From NCBI RefSeq assembly GCF_900188175.1, contig NZ_FZOQ01000033.1, positions 1-52,046 on the forward strand: 52,046 bases of DNA, in the 5' to 3' direction. The translations under genes were made by a program, and so were the position numbers. How positions within the stretch are numbered: the stretch's first letter is position 1; each line of letters opens with the position of its first letter. This DNA is from Pontibacter ummariensis (GTDB taxonomy: Bacteria; Bacteroidota; Bacteroidia; Cytophagales; Hymenobacteraceae). This document shows positions 51,669-52,046 of this stretch, in pieces. The notes below the pieces were generated by a model that was given only the letters and a program-made list of their open reading frames with translations, had not been told where the DNA came from and made no database searches.

Positions 51669-52046
51669 CTAGGCTGTGTCTGATGAATACTTTTTCAGGT
51701 AAAATCTAATGAAAGCCAGCTTCACCATAGCCATGAAGCTGACGGCTAGCTTTTCATATCGAGTAGCAATTCTGCGATACTCTTTAAGCCAGCCGATAGC
51801 CTGCTCAACGCCTGCTCTTTTCTTATAGGTCTCTCTATCGAAGCGATGATGAGGCCCCCTTCTTCTTCTTTTGGTTCCAGCACGCAACTGCCTTTCAGGA
51901 ATCATTCCCTTGATGCCTCTGCGGGCCAGCTCCTTTCTTAAGTAGCCTGCGTCGTATGCCTTATCTGCAACTACTTCCTCTGGCCTGGTTCTTTTACGGC
52001 CCCTTTTCAGAGGAATCTTTACCTGTTTCAACACTGGGTGAAAAAA
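51669..52046 (-). CDS. IS5-type DDE transposase, C-terminal part (open at the window edge)
   Basis: Reading leftward from the window edge, 125 residues are open with no start codon needed, so only the C-terminal part is present. It contains the VVADKAYDAGYL block with the second catalytic Asp and the Y-2-R-3-E-6-K signature (YKKRAGVEQAIGWLK) of IS4/IS5 transposases. The TAG stop is formed by CTA at 51669-51671, at the junction of the IS end (GGCTGTGTCTGATG) with flanking DNA. A GTG at 52034 is internal, not a start. Confidence 0.88.
   Translation of the reverse strand, partial: FFHPVLKQVKIPLKRGRKRTRPEEVVADKAYDAGYLRKELARRGIKGMIPERQLRAGTKRRRRGPHHRFDRETYKKRAGVEQAIGWLKEYRRIATRYEKLAVSFMAMVKLAFIRFYLKKYSSDTA

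Noticed and set aside
1..52046. Prophage, secretion or defence island
   Set aside because: No integrase, phage structural gene, restriction-modification or toxin-antitoxin pair was recognisable; only an IS end, a RAYT relic and a TcmP-like orphan hint at mobile DNA.

Overview
The window looks like chromosomal DNA from a member of the Bacteroidota, most likely a Hymenobacteraceae/Pontibacter-like aerobe. The evidence is a SusC/SusD glycan-uptake locus, promoters of the Bacteroidota type (TTTG about 20 bases before TAnnTTTG), almost no Shine-Dalgarno dependence, moderately high GC, and the character of the housekeeping proteins. This placement is inference; there is no rRNA in the window. I see no tRNA, rRNA, CRISPR array, prophage or obvious defence island.

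Layout. 1-5.4 kb: the end of a CNNM/DUF21 membrane protein, a predicted outer-membrane beta-barrel, a small charged protein, a long non-coding stretch with several strong hairpins and a candidate small RNA, an orphan NarL-type response regulator, and a divergent STAS-domain cluster (two intact genes and one frameshifted relic). 5.4-17.6 kb: a minus-strand phenylacetate (paa) catabolic cluster in the order paaE-A-B-C-D-G-H-I-J, then a frameshifted REP-associated transposase, paaZ and a PaaF-like crotonase. A TetR/PaaR-like operator overlaps the promoter before paaE. Repeats sit in four of the intercistronic gaps. No paaK or paaR is visible.

17.7-29.7 kb: PEP carboxylase (anaplerosis), a relic of a sensor kinase, a small conserved-looking protein, a DUF2254 membrane protein, and the glutamate synthase pair gltB-gltD. 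29.7-38.1 kb: a minus-strand polysaccharide utilisation locus, SusC-SusD-PKD lipoprotein followed after a terminator by GH16 and GH30 lipoproteins. The enzyme pair points to beta-1,3-glucan with beta-1,6 linkages (laminarin-like).

38.3-51.4 kb: single genes of mixed function. These are a VOC protein, a second PaaE-like ferredoxin reductase, a YghZ-type aldo-keto reductase, a membrane-anchored metallophosphoesterase, a divergent TcmP-like protein behind a hairpin-rich leader, an M13 peptidase, MenB (aspartate type), a YkgJ-like cysteine-cluster protein of low GC, an OYE-family reductase and a type I pullulanase. The window ends inside an IS5-type insertion sequence.

Working together: the paa enzymes would turn phenylacetyl-CoA into acetyl-CoA and succinyl-CoA, PEP carboxylase and glutamate synthase feed C4 and nitrogen metabolism, and the Sus locus and pullulanase supply sugars from glucans. 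The least ordinary features are the repeat-loaded paa operon with its decayed REP transposase, the PaaR-like operator on its promoter, the TcmP-like orphan, the STAS array and the candidate small RNA near 2.9 kb.
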